From positions 2,914,001-2,978,000 of the forward strand of contig OZ244811.1 in assembly GCA_965220105.1 (NCBI GenBank): a stretch of DNA of 64,000 nt, in the 5' to 3' direction. Position numbers and translations under genes: made by a program. Source of the stretch: Bin87 sp965220105 (GTDB taxonomy: Bacteria > Chloroflexota > Dehalococcoidia > Lucifugimonadales > UBA3495). Below are positions 43,035 through 51,753 of the stretch, piece by piece (the first letter of the stretch is position 1; each line of letters opens with the position of its first letter). The notes beneath the pieces were generated by a model that made no database searches, was not told the DNA's origin, and saw only the letters and a program-made list of their open reading frames with translations.

Positions 43035-44363
43035 ATGATTGATACTGTAAGAATTAACGTTAAAGCCGGCGATGGGGGCAACGGCTGCGTCAGCTTCCTC
43101 AGGCTGAAGTACCAACCACGCGGTGGTCCCGACGGTGGGGATGGCGGCGACGGCGGCAGCGCCTACATCGTTGGCGACAATTCGTTGAATACCCTCCTGC
43201 ACCTGAAATTCAATAGCACCTTCTATCTGGAGCGTGGCAGCCACGGCAAGGGCAAGAACCAGCGTGGCGGCAACGGTAAGGATACCCACATCCAGGTACC
43301 CTTGGGCACCGTGGTGTGGCGTCTGCAACGGGACGGTTCTAAAGATTTTGTGGCCGATGTCATCGACGAAACGCCCCTGTTGGTAGCTGAGGGCGGCGAC
43401 GGAGGCTGGGGTAACGCCAGGTTTGTATCCCCCACCAACCAGGAGCCCATGCTGTCCCAAGCCGGCAGCAAGGGCGTCTACTCGGTGCTGTGGCTTGAAC
43501 TGAAGCTGCTGGCGGACGTGGGCCTGCTTGCCAAACCCAACGCCGGCAAATCCACGTTGATATCCAGGTGCTCAGCGGCCAAGCCCCGGGTGGCTGATTA
43601 TCCCTTCACCACCATTGAGCCGGTGCTGGGTGTGGTGACCCATGGCGGGCAGGACTTCGTGATGATGGAAGTGCCGGGCTTGCTGGAGGGCGCCCATCGG
43701 GGCGTGGGTTTGGGTCACCAATTCCTGCGCCACGCGGAACGCGCCCGGGTTTATCTACACCTTATCGACGGTCTGTCGGATGACCCGGTGGGCGACTACC
43801 GGATGCTGAACCAGGAATTGCGTGAATTCAGTCCCGTGCTGGCCGCCAAACCGCAGATAGTGGCCGTGAGCAAGCTGGACACCACAGAAACCCGTGAGCT
43901 CCGGGATGTTATCGAGGAAGAGCTCCTGCGGGCCATGGCGGAAGAGGGTGAGCCGGCTGCGCCGGTCGCCGGGAACATGGCCATCCATTTTATCTCCGCA
44001 GTATCTGGCGAAGGCATCGACAGCCTGATGAACCAGGTAGTGAACACCCTGGCCGAAACTCCCAAGGATGCCGTTATCGACACCGATGAAGAATGGCTGG
44101 CCGACGGCAGTGGTGTGGTTGCGACGCAGCAGGCCGAAAAGCGTTTGCCGCCGATGGGTTTCTACCTTGACGGCGACGTTTACGTGGTGGAATCGGAACG
44201 ACTGGAACGACTCACGGCCCGCGCCGACATGCGCGACTATCGGGTTCTGTTGCAGCTGTGGCGGGAGATGACACGTCTGGGGATTGCCCGCCGTTTGGAG
44301 CAAGCCGGGATTGAGGCGGGTGATACCATCCGCATCGGTGGCGCCGAGCTGGAGTGGTTCTAG
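43035..44363 (+). CDS. obgE: GTPase ObgE/CgtA
   Basis: 442-residue ribosome-associated GTPase involved in 50S assembly and stress response. Order: Obg glycine-rich domain (RINVKAGDGGNGCVSFLRLKYQ..., GDGGDGGSAYIV, 1-155), G domain with G1 GLLAKPNAGKSTLIS, G3 MEVPGLLEGAHRGVGLG and G4 VSKLD (VAVSKLDTTETRE), then a C-terminal OCT-like domain ending GAELEWF. The G3 motif, usually DxPG, reads EVPG here. Full length; the first ATG is used. The downstream nadD starts one base after the stop. Confidence 0.97.
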   Translation: MIDTVRINVKAGDGGNGCVSFLRLKYQPRGGPDGGDGGDGGSAYIVGDNSLNTLLHLKFNSTFYLERGSHGKGKNQRGGNGKDTHIQVPLGTVVWRLQRDGSKDFVADVIDETPLLVAEGGDGGWGNARFVSPTNQEPMLSQAGSKGVYSVLWLELKLLADVGLLAKPNAGKSTLISRCSAAKPRVADYPFTTIEPVLGVVTHGGQDFVMMEVPGLLEGAHRGVGLGHQFLRHAERARVYLHLIDGLSDDPVGDYRMLNQELREFSPVLAAKPQIVAVSKLDTTETRELRDVIEEELLRAMAEEGEPAAPVAGNMAIHFISAVSGEGIDSLMNQVVNTLAETPKDAVIDTDEEWLADGSGVVATQQAEKRLPPMGFYLDGDVYVVESERLERLTARADMRDYRVLLQLWREMTRLGIARRLEQAGIEAGDTIRIGGAELEWF

Positions 44364-44364
44364 G

Positions 44365-45024
44365 ATGGCGCCAGGTGAGGCGGCCGAGGACCGGCGCATC
44401 GGCATCCTCGGCGGCACCTTCGACCCACCGCACCTGGGTCACCTGCTAATCGCCGAAACTGCCCGCGCCGCGTTGGGTCTGGAAGCCGTACTTTTCCTGC
44501 CGGCGGGCGAGCCCTGGCTGAAGTCGGGGCGACGGATCACCGGTACACCGCACCGTCAGAGAATGGTGGAGCTGGCCATCGACGGCAACGCTGATTTCCG
44601 GGTGTGCGACCGCGAACTGAGGCGCAACGGGCCGTCCTACACGGTTGACACCCTGCGCGAGCTGCGGGCCGGGTTGGCCGACGGCGTTGATTTGTACTTC
44701 ATCGTAGGTTCGGACGTGCTGACGCAATTCCATCGGTGGAAGGAACCGGAGCGAATCCTGGAATTGTGCCGGCTGGTGGTGGTAGAACGGCCCGATGGCC
44801 CCCCCGAGCCGATGGAGCTGATGGCGCGGCAGTATCCCGAGGCCGTGGCCGACGGCGCGGTGCTGTCCGTTCCCGGGCCGCGGGTGAACTTCAGCGCCTC
44901 GGAGCTCCGCCGCCTGCTGTCGCGGGGCGCGTCGGTGCGCTACCAGGTTCCGGACACCGTAACCGACTATATCAAGAGGCACGGCCTGTACCGGAATGCC
45001 GAATGTCCCGACGGCGACGGTTAA
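44365..45024 (+). CDS. nadD: Nicotinate-nucleotide adenylyltransferase
   Basis: 219-residue enzyme of NAD biosynthesis (nicotinate mononucleotide to nicotinate adenine dinucleotide). The nucleotidyltransferase motif GILGGTFDPPHLGHLLIAE holds the HxGH; PSYTVDTLREL, LYFIVGSDVLTQF and INFSASELRRLLSRGASVRYQVPDTVTDYI-type segments complete it. It begins immediately after the obgE stop and is followed by pyrE after 24 bases. The usual ATG follows TAGG; the ribosome-binding site lies within the end of obgE (GGAGTGG). Confidence 0.96.
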   Translation: MAPGEAAEDRRIGILGGTFDPPHLGHLLIAETARAALGLEAVLFLPAGEPWLKSGRRITGTPHRQRMVELAIDGNADFRVCDRELRRNGPSYTVDTLRELRAGLADGVDLYFIVGSDVLTQFHRWKEPERILELCRLVVVERPDGPPEPMELMARQYPEAVADGAVLSVPGPRVNFSASELRRLLSRGASVRYQVPDTVTDYIKRHGLYRNAECPDGDG

Positions 45025-45048
45025 TCAACAACGAGGTCCGATACGTCA

Positions 45049-45612
45049 ATGAATCCCCGAGAGACTGTGAATCGGATACTGGAGTTGGCGTTGGAACGGG
45101 GCGCACTACGGTACGGTGATTTCACGTTGTCGTCAGGCCGTAAGAGCGCCTACTATTTCGACGGGCGGTTGCTAAGCCTGGATCCGGAGGGAGCCCACCT
45201 GCTGGGTCAGGCGTTGTTGCCCCTGATGGATGGGGCTGGCGTGAGCGCCATCGGCGGGCCGACCCTGGGCGCCGATCCCATCGTAACCGCGGTAGCGGCG
45301 GCTTCCTGGCAACAGGGCGCTCCGATACCGGCGTTCATCGTGCGGAAGGAAGCCAAGGAACACGGCACCTCGCAACTCATAGAGGGCCCCTTGGCGCCGG
45401 GCGCCCGCGTCGCAATCGTGGACGACGCCTGCACGACGGGAGGGTCGCTGTTCCACGCTATTGACGCGGCGGAGGAGGCCGGGTGCTCGGTCGGCCTCGT
45501 GGTGGCGGTGCTGGATCGCAACGAGGGTGGCAGCCAGGCGATTCGGGAACGGGGATATCCCTTCGCGGCGCTACTGACCGCGAGCCCCGACGGACAGATT
45601 CGCCCGGCGTAA
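45049..45612 (+). CDS. pyrE: Orotate phosphoribosyltransferase
   Basis: 187-residue PRPP-dependent enzyme of pyrimidine synthesis. Seen are YGDFTLSSGRKSAYYFDGR, GGPTLGADPIVTAVA, the phosphate-binding RKEAKEHGTSQLIEG loop and the PRPP signature VAIVDDACTTGGSLFHAIDAAEEAG. PRPP is supplied by the prs gene in the same window. Last gene of the obgE-nadD-pyrE unit. Confidence 0.94.
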   Translation: MNPRETVNRILELALERGALRYGDFTLSSGRKSAYYFDGRLLSLDPEGAHLLGQALLPLMDGAGVSAIGGPTLGADPIVTAVAAASWQQGAPIPAFIVRKEAKEHGTSQLIEGPLAPGARVAIVDDACTTGGSLFHAIDAAEEAGCSVGLVVAVLDRNEGGSQAIRERGYPFAALLTASPDGQIRPA

Positions 45613-45949
45613 CCTGAGGAGCGGGCTACCCGCATCCTGACTCTCGCCCGGCATCAGGATTGCCACATCGCTGCGCCCTTCGCAATGTCAGGGAATTGGG
45701 GGTGTGGTATGCGCGCGGCAATCCGGCCAGTCGCCCGCCCGGCCCAATCCTGATTCTGAAGACGGCGTGATTTAACGGAGCGGGGGTCACCGCAGGCCGA
45801 TTGGGCGGGTACCAACAAACCCGTTGCCTAGCTCGCTCCCCGATGGTATATTGTTAATACGAATATACGTTATGCGTAACTCTGATGCCAACGGCGTATC
45901 GAAGGAAGCGTAATCCACGGATTACCAAATTGAACCAGGAGGTAGCGTA
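45613..45949. promoter_or_regulatory. 337-base intergenic region: half family A repeat and an AT-rich inverted repeat
   Basis: A half family A copy lies at about 45655-45690 (GGATTGCCACATCGCTGCGC ... TCGCAATGTC). Further on, an AT-rich block at 45846-45868 forms a perfect inverted repeat GTATATT-9 bases-AATATAC, a possible operator or promoter element for the universal stress protein gene 80 bases downstream. Confidence 0.45.
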
Positions 45950-46957
45950 ATGACACTCTACAAGCACATTATCGTTCCCCTAGACGGTTCGTCGCTGTCC
46001 GCCCAGGCGCTGCCGGCGGCCCGAATGGTGGCTCAGGCCAGTGGAGCCGAGATGACGCTGGTGCGCGCGTATACTGCCGGTCCGAACTGGCACGCCGACG
46101 CTGGCCACGGGCGATACACCGGATCGATGGCGGCTGCCGAGCACGATAGGGTCGTCGCCTACCTGAAGGGGGAGAAGCTCCGGCTGGAGAGATTCGGGTT
46201 TGAAGGCGCGGTTCACGTCCTGGCCAGGGAGGAGCCGCCGGTGGAGTTTATCTCCGGCCTGGCGTCGCAAGACCCCGATGCGCTCATCGTGATGTCGACC
46301 CACGGTCGCAGCGGCTTGACCCGAATGATGACGGGCAGCGTTACCAGCCGGGTGGTCCGCGCCGTAAGTAACCCGACCCTCACCGTCCGCTGCGGCGACG
46401 ACGATAACCCGGTGATGCCGGAGGCTTTCGAGCACATCATCGTGCCGTTGGACGGGTCGCCGTTCGCGGAGGCCGCGTTGGACCACGCTGCCGAGATGGC
46501 CCTGCTGTTCGGCGCCCGCGTTACCCTATGCCAGGCCACCCACGACGCCGGGTACTTCGCGACCAATACTGAATGGGGCCGTCTCAACGGCGAGGCGGGG
46601 TTCCAGTTCGGCACGCCGTCGGATATGGCGATGAAAATGGGTGAACTGTCCGTCGATTATCTCAACCGCTGCGCCGCCGACCTGAGCTTGCGCTTCGGCC
46701 TGCGGGACTTGTGGGTGATGAATCTCCAGGATGACCTGCCTGATGCCATCGTGAAGGTGGCCCGGGACCTGGAAAACTCCATGGTGGTGATGACCACCCA
46801 CGGACGGAAAGGAATCGGCCGGGCGCTCCTGGGCAGCGTCGCCGACCAGGTGGTGCGCCTGTCGCCATCGCCCACGCTGCTGGTGCGCTGCCCGGTCATG
46901 CGGGAGGCCCATGACCTGGATCGGGCGGAGGAAGTCGTGGGCGCCGCCGGCGCCTAG
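45950..46957 (+). CDS. Tandem universal stress protein (two UspA domains)
   Basis: 335 residues, two Usp domains. Each starts with the same strand (HIIVPLDGSSLSAQALPAAR and HIIVPLDGSPFAEAALDHAA) and ends with the ATP-binding pattern: STHGRSGLTRMMTGSVTSRVV and TTHGRKGIGRALLGSVADQVV, i.e. G-x2-G-x9-G-S. The first domain has TGSVTS, the second LGSVAD, both plausible ATP-binders. CAGGAGGTAGCG precedes the ATG. Alone in its unit. Such proteins respond to starvation or oxidative stress. Confidence 0.93.
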   Translation: MTLYKHIIVPLDGSSLSAQALPAARMVAQASGAEMTLVRAYTAGPNWHADAGHGRYTGSMAAAEHDRVVAYLKGEKLRLERFGFEGAVHVLAREEPPVEFISGLASQDPDALIVMSTHGRSGLTRMMTGSVTSRVVRAVSNPTLTVRCGDDDNPVMPEAFEHIIVPLDGSPFAEAALDHAAEMALLFGARVTLCQATHDAGYFATNTEWGRLNGEAGFQFGTPSDMAMKMGELSVDYLNRCAADLSLRFGLRDLWVMNLQDDLPDAIVKVARDLENSMVVMTTHGRKGIGRALLGSVADQVVRLSPSPTLLVRCPVMREAHDLDRAEEVVGAAGA

Positions 46958-46980
46958 CCCGTCCGACTCTCCGGTCAGGC

Positions 46981-47280
46981 CGGCCCCCTCTCCGACAACG
47001 GAGAGGGGCCTTTCGATTATCCGCAATGTCATTGCGAGCGTAGCGCGGCAATCTCGTTGGCGTCCTTCGACAAGCTCAGGATGAGCGAGCTTGCCACGTC
47101 GCTGCGCTCCTCGCCATGACAGGGGGTGAAGACAGTCGTCTCCCCTCTCCACCGGGGAGAGGGGCCGGGGGTGATGGCCGGGCCTCTGTCATTGCGAGCG
47201 CAGCGTGGCAATCTCGTTGGCGTCCTTCGACAGGCTCAGGATGAGCGGGATTGCTACGTTGCTGCGCCCCTCGCAATGGC
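46981..47280. repeat. Mixed array: family B, family A, TTCGACAAGCTC element, family B, family A
   Basis: Two family A copies (47028-47120 and 47188-47280) and two family B hairpins (46985-47010 and 47140-47175) fill the space between convergent genes. Inside each family A copy the centre is replaced by CCTTCGACA(A/G)GCTCAGGATG, the same short element seen near 18.48 kb. Confidence 0.8.
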
Positions 47281-47326
47281 AATGTCGCAATGGATCCGCT
47301 GGCTACAACCGCAGGACCCGGAGCCG

Positions 47327-48460
47327 CTACCAATCCTTGATGACGGGCAGCACCTCTTTGCCGTAGAGCTCGATGTTTTTCATGGTGGCTTCGTGGCCCA
47401 TGCGGGATTCCTGGCCGTAGAAAACCAGGTGCTCCATGCCCAGGCGTTTGTGGATGTATTCCAGCTTTTCCAGTACGGTATCGGGAGTGCCGCAGACGAT
47501 GTGATAGTTTTCCTTCAGTTCCTCGAAGGTCTGCTGGCCCAGGGGTTTGAGACCTGTCCGTCGTACCGCGATAGCGGAGGCTGCCGCCGATCGGTAACCA
47601 ACCGGAGCCATGTACTCCCGGGGGCCGCGCAGGGTGGGCCCCATGCGCCAGATGAAGTGTTTGGCCTGCTCGTCGGCCTCTTCCTGGGTCTCGCCAACGT
47701 AGCAGCAGAGCAGGTAACCGAAGTTGTCTGGCACCGCTTCCCGGCCGGCATCCTCGGCAGCCTCCCGGTACATGCCGAACAGCTCCTCGGTAACGTCCAG
47801 GTCGGTGAGGAAGGCCACGTAGGTATACCCATGCTCGCCCAACCACTGGGCGGTTTCCGGTGACGACGTGCCCGGTACCCAGATGGGCGGGTGCGGCTTT
47901 TGGACGGGTACCATCCACGGATTCACCACCCGAAAGTTATAGTGATTGCCCTCCCAGCGGAAGGGACCGGGTGTGGTCCAGGTCTTGATTACGAGGTCGT
48001 GACACTCCTCGAAGCGCTCCCGGTTGGCGGTCGGGTTGTTGTTGGTTGAGACGGTCTCCACGCCGGTGCCGCGCACGAACCCGGAGATGAGCCGGCCGCC
48101 GGAGATGACGTCGATCATGGCCAGTTCCTCGGCCAGCCGCACCGGGTTGTCGTGGATGGGCAGAATGTTGCCCAACAGCAGAATCTTGGCCTGGTGGGTG
48201 ATGCGCGCCAGCACCGCTGCCGAGAGGTTGGTGGCCGCGTTCATGCACGAGGGCGTGTTGTGGTGCTCGTTGAGCATGATGCCGTCGAAACCCAGCTCGT
48301 CGGCGAAGACGCACTCGTCGAAATAGCGTTCGAACAGGCTGTTGGCGGTGTTGGGGTCGAACCAAGTGTTGGGAAACGTGAGGCGCAACGACGGGTACTT
48401 GTCGCCCTCTTCATCCGGACACTCGTGGTAGGGGAATTCGGAGAAATAGTAACTCTTCAC
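47327..48460 (-). CDS. LLM-class flavin-dependent oxidoreductase
   Basis: 377 residues of the luciferase-like family: FADELGFDGIMLNEHHNTPSC, LLLGNILPIHDNPVRLAEELAMIDVISGGRLISGFVRGTGVE (conserved strand 3-4 region) and QKPHPPIWVPGTSSPET. Probable FMN- or F420-dependent monooxygenase. I chose the GTG start, since GGAGG lies 10 bases before it and the resulting N-terminus (VKSYYFSEFPYHECP) is typical; an upstream ATG exists with no ribosome-binding site. Subgroup differs from the LLM gene at 29.5 kb. Substrate unknown. Confidence 0.9.
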   Translation of the reverse strand: MKSYYFSEFPYHECPDEEGDKYPSLRLTFPNTWFDPNTANSLFERYFDECVFADELGFDGIMLNEHHNTPSCMNAATNLSAAVLARITHQAKILLLGNILPIHDNPVRLAEELAMIDVISGGRLISGFVRGTGVETVSTNNNPTANRERFEECHDLVIKTWTTPGPFRWEGNHYNFRVVNPWMVPVQKPHPPIWVPGTSSPETAQWLGEHGYTYVAFLTDLDVTEELFGMYREAAEDAGREAVPDNFGYLLCCYVGETQEEADEQAKHFIWRMGPTLRGPREYMAPVGYRSAAASAIAVRRTGLKPLGQQTFEELKENYHIVCGTPDTVLEKLEYIHKRLGMEHLVFYGQESRMGHEATMKNIELYGKEVLPVIKDW

Positions 48461-48551
48461 GGGGTGGTAGCCTCCGGTGGCATGGTGAATAGTCAGCGGC
48501 GCCAATCATACCACAGGGCAGGTTTGCCCCACTCTGGTCGCATCTTGCCAC

Positions 48552-48560
48552 TGCTATAAT
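48552..48560 (+). promoter_or_regulatory. Extended -10 promoter of the DUF3782-like gene
   Basis: TGCTATAAT, 23 bases before the start codon. Confidence 0.5.
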
Positions 48561-48582
48561 GGCGTTGCAGGTTGGCAAAGTA

Positions 48583-49275
48583 ATGACCACGATCAACAAC
48601 ATAGAAGATTTGATTCGGGTTCTGGACGAAAACCCCGAGTGGGTTGAGGCCGTGCGGGCCCGCCTGATGACGCGGGAACTGCTCGAGTTGCCGCGGGTCG
48701 TTGCTGAGATTGCTGAGCGCATCGCGCGCATAGAAGAAAACCAGGCTGAGCTTTCCAGAAGCCAGGCTGAGCTGGCCAGAAGCCATGTGCAGCTTGCCGA
48801 GGCTCTGGCTAGGCTGGAATCCAGACAAGACCGGATGCAGGACGACTTGGGCTGGTTAAAGGGCAGGATCATCTACGAAATCGTGCGCAATGACGCCGGA
48901 ATAATTGCCCGTGAGATGGGCTTTGTGTTGGAGCAAACGTTGGTCCGGACCGACCTGATGGAATTGACTCGGGGACAGAATGTTTCCGACCTTTCGCGCG
49001 GTGCATTGCAGAGCTTCCACCGGGCCGACCTGATGATGCGAGTTGCAGATGAAGCCGACAACTCCAGCTATATCGCTGTGGAAGCGTCTTTCACGGTGAA
49101 TGGCCGGGATTACCGGCGCGCCCGTCGCAACGCCGAGTTGATGACCCGGTTCACCGGCCAGCCGGCGTTAGCAGCGGTGGCCGGGGTACGGTATGACTGG
49201 GATCTGAAGAATCAGATTGAGCTCGAGCAGTTACATTGGTACGAAATCCCATCGGAAGATTTGGAAGCGGAATAG
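48583..49275 (+). CDS. Coiled-coil plus PD-(D/E)XK-like domain protein (DUF3782 type)
   Basis: 230 residues. A short N-terminal helical part (IEDLIRVLDENPEWVEAVRARL) is followed by a coiled coil with repeats (QAELSRSQAELARSHVQLAE), then a C-terminal domain with ADLMMRVADEADNSSYIAVEASFTV, where D...E-x-S can be the remnant of a PD-(D/E)XK core. Proteins of this architecture are common in Chloroflexota and cyanobacteria without known function. Its last 20 codons recur in degraded form at 51684-51743, beyond the Nmad3 gene. Confidence 0.7.
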   Translation: MTTINNIEDLIRVLDENPEWVEAVRARLMTRELLELPRVVAEIAERIARIEENQAELSRSQAELARSHVQLAEALARLESRQDRMQDDLGWLKGRIIYEIVRNDAGIIAREMGFVLEQTLVRTDLMELTRGQNVSDLSRGALQSFHRADLMMRVADEADNSSYIAVEASFTVNGRDYRRARRNAELMTRFTGQPALAAVAGVRYDWDLKNQIELEQLHWYEIPSEDLEAE

Positions 49276-49663
49276 GCTGTGGCATCCAGAGGGAACATGA
49301 AGCCGAGGAAATTAATTCTCAGTAGAAAGGGGTTTGATAGCAAAGCCGGGGGTTGCCCCAGTCCCATTTTTCCCGATGGCGCGATCTATTCTCTGCGAAT
49401 CCCCGGCGACGATGATGAGGAGCCGATTCACTACCGAGACTTGTATCACGGCAACATCAATATCGGGCAGGCGGTGGAAGACCTTACTGGCGGGCGGCAC
49501 GAAGCGTGGGACCTCGCAGGGCTGGACCCCGATGTCCGCCCGGATGCCGTTCCACGTTACGATGGCTGGCGGGGCCTTTTTGGACGTCGGGTGCTTCGCA
49601 AACTCATTTGGCAAATCAATCCGTGGAGGCTGGGGATATATTCTTGTTCTTCGGCCTCTTCCG

Positions 49664-51165
49664 CTGGACTTTGTACATTTGGGTGGTGTAGGCGAGGACG
49701 TCGGTGAGTTGAGCGTAAATTGCGGCTGGGGGTTTTCAACTGTCGGGTTTCAACCCTCGACTTTGTACAATCAGGCAGCGTAAGCGAGGGCGTCGATCAT
49801 CCTGCCGTATACTCCGCGCGGAAGTTTTATCAGTTCAGGCCCCAGCTCGGAGGGCGAAAAAGCTTCCTGCTGTGCCCAGATGTGCCGTCGGACCAGGGCA
49901 ATGGCGTCGGCGAAAGTGGGGTTGGTTTTGGCATACCATGCCGTTGTCCGTGGCAATATGCCGCCCTGTTGTTCAATCAAGACATCCGCCGCCAGGGTCA
50001 CCACGCTGAACAAACCAAAGAGTGCTGGGGTGGTTCTGGCGATGGCACGCTCGGACCACTGGCGCTGGGTTTCCATGCCCAGGTGAGCCCGCAGTTCCTC
50101 AAAGGTCACCTCGACCTGCCAGCGCAGCATATACCACTGCACGATCTGCAGCGGGTCGGCCTCGATATCAGTGCATAGCAAAGCGTGGGGTCCCAGGGGT
50201 TCCTCAAGGTGCCTGATCACGACCCAGCGCAGGTGAACCGACGGGTAGCCTCCGCGGTACCACAGCGCGACGCCCGAGGTCAGCTCGATCATGAGATCGG
50301 CGCCGTCGGATGTGGTGGCGCGGCAGGGGATCCATGGGGTGGCGGGATCGTCCAGCACCGCCGTGGGGCTGGGCAGTCGCGCTCCGACCACGCGGGGCCA
50401 GCCGATCTGACCAGGCCGTCGCGGCGGCGCTGGCTGGTACAGGGACGCGTCTTTGCGCAGTTTGGTGATGACGACAATGGGCTTGGACATGCTCTGGCAG
50501 TGGAGCAGGAAGTCGCGCTTGGCGTAGCCGCCGTCGCAGACTACCACCAGGTCCCGATCCGGCAGCCACCGACGCAGGCAGTCCAGCATCTGCTGCGCGT
50601 AGTCGGTGAACCGCTTATGGCGACGACCCCTGAGCCAGTCATAGCGGTTCGAGGGCACCAGCGCGGTCAGGAACGGCAACGCCCAGTGGCGACCGGCCCA
50701 CCCGATGCGGGTCAGCAACATCAGGCTGACCCATTGCAGTCCGGGAGTCATCACCACCTGGTCGTCCGTGGAACGCACCGGGTCCCGGTACTTCCCCTTG
50801 GCCGCAATCTTTGGGCCCCAGCGTCGTTCCACCGTCTCGTCGATGCCAAACACCAGCGGCTCGTTGGACGCACCCAGGCCGCCAGCGGGCCCGGTTGAGC
50901 ACCTGGTGAAAGATGGCGAAGTCGCCGTTCTGACCAATCCCCAGGATGCTCAGCGCGGAGGACACTGTGCGCTTGCCGGGAGACAGGATCGCTCCCACTA
51001 CCAGGAGTTCGGCTTTGCGCCAGGTCCTGCGGTCGAACAGATGCTCAAAGGGCAGCAGCAGGGTTACAATGACTGCGGGCAGGGTAGGCATGCTTGACCT
51101 CTTGTCGTGATTTGGTCAAGTTTACCCTGTCCTTATAACTTTTCTAGTTTTTGTACAAAGTCGAG
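49664..51165 (-). mobile_element. Insertion sequence, about 1.5 kb, IS4/IS701-like
   Basis: Flanked by a 9-bp direct repeat CCTCTTCCG (49655-49663 and 51166-51174), the target duplication. The right end carries CTCGACTTTGTACAA (reverse complement) and this occurs perfectly at 49756 on the left; a second, imperfect copy CTGGACTTTGTACAT begins at 49664, the true left edge by the target duplication. The element therefore has two left ends 92 bases apart. It encodes one DDE transposase on the minus strand, itself decayed. It sits inside the Nmad3 gene. Confidence 0.85.
49771..51091 (-). pseudogene. DDE transposase of the IS, internally deleted/frameshifted
   Basis: The N-terminal part (from 51091) reads MPTLPAVIVTLLLPFEHLFD, RTWRKAELLVVGAILSPGKR and FAIFHQVLNRARW. 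The C-terminal part, in another frame, reads LVFGIDETVERRWGPKIAAK (first catalytic Asp), WAGRHWALPFLT, VVVCDGGYAKRDFL (second Asp) and EVTFEELRAHLGMETQRQWS (Glu region), so a DDE core is recognisable. The join near 50880 (ARW into GGLGASNEPLVF) changes frame and lacks the 15 or so residues normally between, so a deletion of some 40-50 bases is likely. Similar to IS701/DDE_5-type transposases, but the family is not certain. Confidence 0.8.
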
Positions 51166-51683
51166 CCTCTTCCGGCGAGTGCAGAAAACTCGTGCAGGTT
51201 GGCGCTTTGTCAGGGGCGCACCGAAACTGCACATACTGTGGGGCTGGCTCCAGATTGAACAGGCTTGCAAGGTCGATGAGATAAGGCACGATGAGAAGTT
51301 CGATTGGGCGACTTATCACTGTCACTTCAGTTGGACCGATGACCCGAGTAACACGCTCTACGTGGCGACTCATCGACTGGACCTGAACGACACTGTGACA
51401 GCCCCAGGAGCGGGGGTGTTCCCGCGATTTGATGAACGGCTCGTTCTGACGGAGCCGGGCGGCTTGGTGTCCCAATGGCGGATTCCCCGCTGGTTTTATC
51501 CCGATGGAGACAAGACTCCCTTGACCTACCATCCCGATACTACTCGTTGGCAGCGCGATGATGACTACGCCTATCTCCGGAGCGTAGGACGGGGCCAGGA
51601 GTTCGTGCTGGACTTGCAGGAGTACCCTGATGCAATGGGCTGGATTGCCGGCCTCGTGCGTGATTTCGGCGCTGAAGAGTCCG

Positions 51684-51743
51684 GTTGAGTTCGAGCAACT
51701 CCACTGGTACGAAATTCCGTCGGAGGATTTGGAGCCGGAGTAG
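51684..51743 (+). pseudogene. Degraded 3' tail of a DUF3782-like gene
   Basis: Encodes VEFEQLHWYEIPSEDLEPE followed by a stop, against IELEQLHWYEIPSEDLEAE at the end of the intact gene at 48583-49275. The copies differ by several synonymous and a few other changes, so this is an older paralogue whose 5' part is missing, overlapping the end of the Nmad3 gene. Confidence 0.7.
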
Positions 51744-51753
51744 TGGCTTAACG

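Larger units (their letters stand above)
49297..51688 (+). pseudogene. Nmad3 (nucleotide modification associated domain 3) gene, broken by an IS and a frameshift
   Basis: The first part encodes KLILSRKGFDSKAGGCPSPI and FPDGAIYSLRIP, then WDLAGLDPDVRPDAVP. After a one-base frameshift near 49585 (FG, then SGASQTHLANQSVEAGDIF and LFFGLFR) it runs into an insertion sequence at 49664. Beyond the IS the frame resumes RVQKTRAGWRF, then LHILWGWLQIEQ and FSWTDDPSNTLYVATHRLDL to the stop at 51688. Without the IS and one target copy the two pieces join as GLFRRVQK in frame. Nmad3 proteins are predicted to act in nucleotide or DNA modification; the annotation is from sequence memory of the family and is tentative. 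The gene is non-functional as read. Confidence 0.78.

Noticed and set aside
49756..51165. Taking the perfect 15-bp inverted repeat as the true IS ends
   Set aside because: The flanks of 49756 show no target duplication, whereas CCTCTTCCG flanks 49664-51165 exactly and rejoins the interrupted gene in frame.
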